DNA from: Sisyra terminalis
Lineage: Eukaryota; Arthropoda; Insecta; Neuroptera; Sisyridae
Reading direction: 5' to 3'
Length of the DNA stretch: 64,000 nt
Assembly: GCA_958496175.1 (NCBI GenBank)
Contig: OY292274.1
Location: forward strand, 57,670,630 to 57,734,629
Both the position numbers and the translations under genes were made by a program. Position 1 is the stretch's first letter. Each line of letters begins with the position of its first letter. The notes beneath the pieces are model-generated. The model was not told the DNA's origin. It saw nothing but the letters and a program-made list of their open reading frames with translations, and ran no database searches. This document shows positions 63,501-64,000 of the stretch, one piece after another.

Positions 63501-64000
63501 CGACCGGATTATACAAAATATTTCACATAATATTTAGAAAAGAAATATTGAAGGTTATTTCTATCAAGAGTAAATATTTTTCACAATAATGTAATTGTTA
63601 TCATGTTACATAGACTTTAGAATCGACTACTTATGAAACAGGATTTACCATTGGTGTAACAATGCTTTATCGTTTCTATTGAAAACTTTTCCAACTCAGT
63701 CTACTACGGAAGACGATTACGGATGATGACCTGGATTAGAATTTCTATCATTCCTCTATCGTTTCAATACATTTGTTCTTTCGTATAAAAAGTACAACCA
63801 TACGTTTATTAAGATTTTTCAATGAAAATTAAGTCTACTCAACAATCAGTAAAAGTGATTAGGGTGACTCAAATTTGGTTTAAAAACATTAAGAAATTGT
63901 GTGAAAATAAAATGTGTGTATTGAAATAGTTTATTTAAATGTATACTATCGATAGTGTATAAAGATTCGTATTTTAGTTTCTATTATTCTTTTCAGTTCA
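60596..64000. other. Intergenic, no gene seen
   Basis: Long AT-rich sequence without open frames above chance. At about 63440-63500 a B-box-like TTTCGAATCCC in a less AT-rich patch may be another SINE relic. Confidence 0.45.
62032..62050. repeat. Short TA dinucleotide run
   Basis: About eight to nine TA units occur in AT-rich intergenic DNA. Confidence 0.6.

Noticed and set aside
1..64000. CRISPR array, operon, phage or integrated virus
   Set aside because: No regularly spaced short repeats, no prokaryote-like gene packing, and no viral structural or polymerase frames were seen. The split genes show a eukaryotic nuclear genome.

Overview
This is an AT-rich, gene-poor, intron-bearing nuclear segment of an animal genome, most likely an insect. 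The split genes have GT-AG introns, several of only 60-80 bp. Their products match metazoan families (LAMTOR4, MCFD2, mitochondrial ribosomal protein mL40, a TRC8/RNF145-like RING protein). The intergenic DNA is full of small DNA transposons (hAT, pogo/Tigger, Helitron) and tRNA-derived SINEs. Sap-sucking bugs (Hemiptera) fit this style, but I cannot fix the order from sequence alone. Nothing bacterial, viral or CRISPR-like was seen.

Layout. 1-17 kb is repeat-rich: a SINE head near 360, a long hairpin near 1.8 kb, a pogo-like MITE at 3.4 kb, diverged direct repeats at 3.7 and 4.8 kb, and two internally deleted hAT copies in opposite orientation at 7.7-8.4 and 8.9-9.75 kb. LAMTOR4 (minus strand, two coding exons) lies at 17.1-17.5 kb. 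A four-exon gene I do not recognise runs from 24.55 to 21.7 kb (minus). It encodes a 137-residue protein, includes a 22-nt microexon and carries a helix that fits the PKA-anchoring consensus. From 25.4 to 26.8 kb a Helitron sits inside an older MITE, and rejoining the flanks restores the MITE arm. 27-38 kb is mostly empty, with a plausible orphan terminal exon at 29.7 kb (minus) and small DNA transposons at 31.1 and 37.8 kb.

Gene cluster 38.5-50.3 kb. MCFD2 (minus, four exons) and mRpL40 (plus, four exons) are head to head, with start codons 688 bp apart. They are followed by a RING-H2 membrane protein (minus, four exons, 50.2 to 44.5 kb) that converges on mRpL40. MCFD2 acts in ER-to-Golgi cargo export, mRpL40 in mitochondrial translation, LAMTOR4 in lysosomal mTORC1 signalling, and the RING protein probably in ER-associated ubiquitination. 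They look like ordinary housekeeping neighbours, not one pathway.

50.3-64 kb holds no gene I can support. It carries hAT MITEs, two Helitron-like ends, a degenerate LINE reverse-transcriptase tail at 59.7-60.2 kb and long AT-rich stretches. Exon structures were built by hand from splice consensus, reading-frame phase and family resemblance. The best point for follow-up is the unrecognised 137-residue gene. I did not find a clear undescribed multi-gene system.
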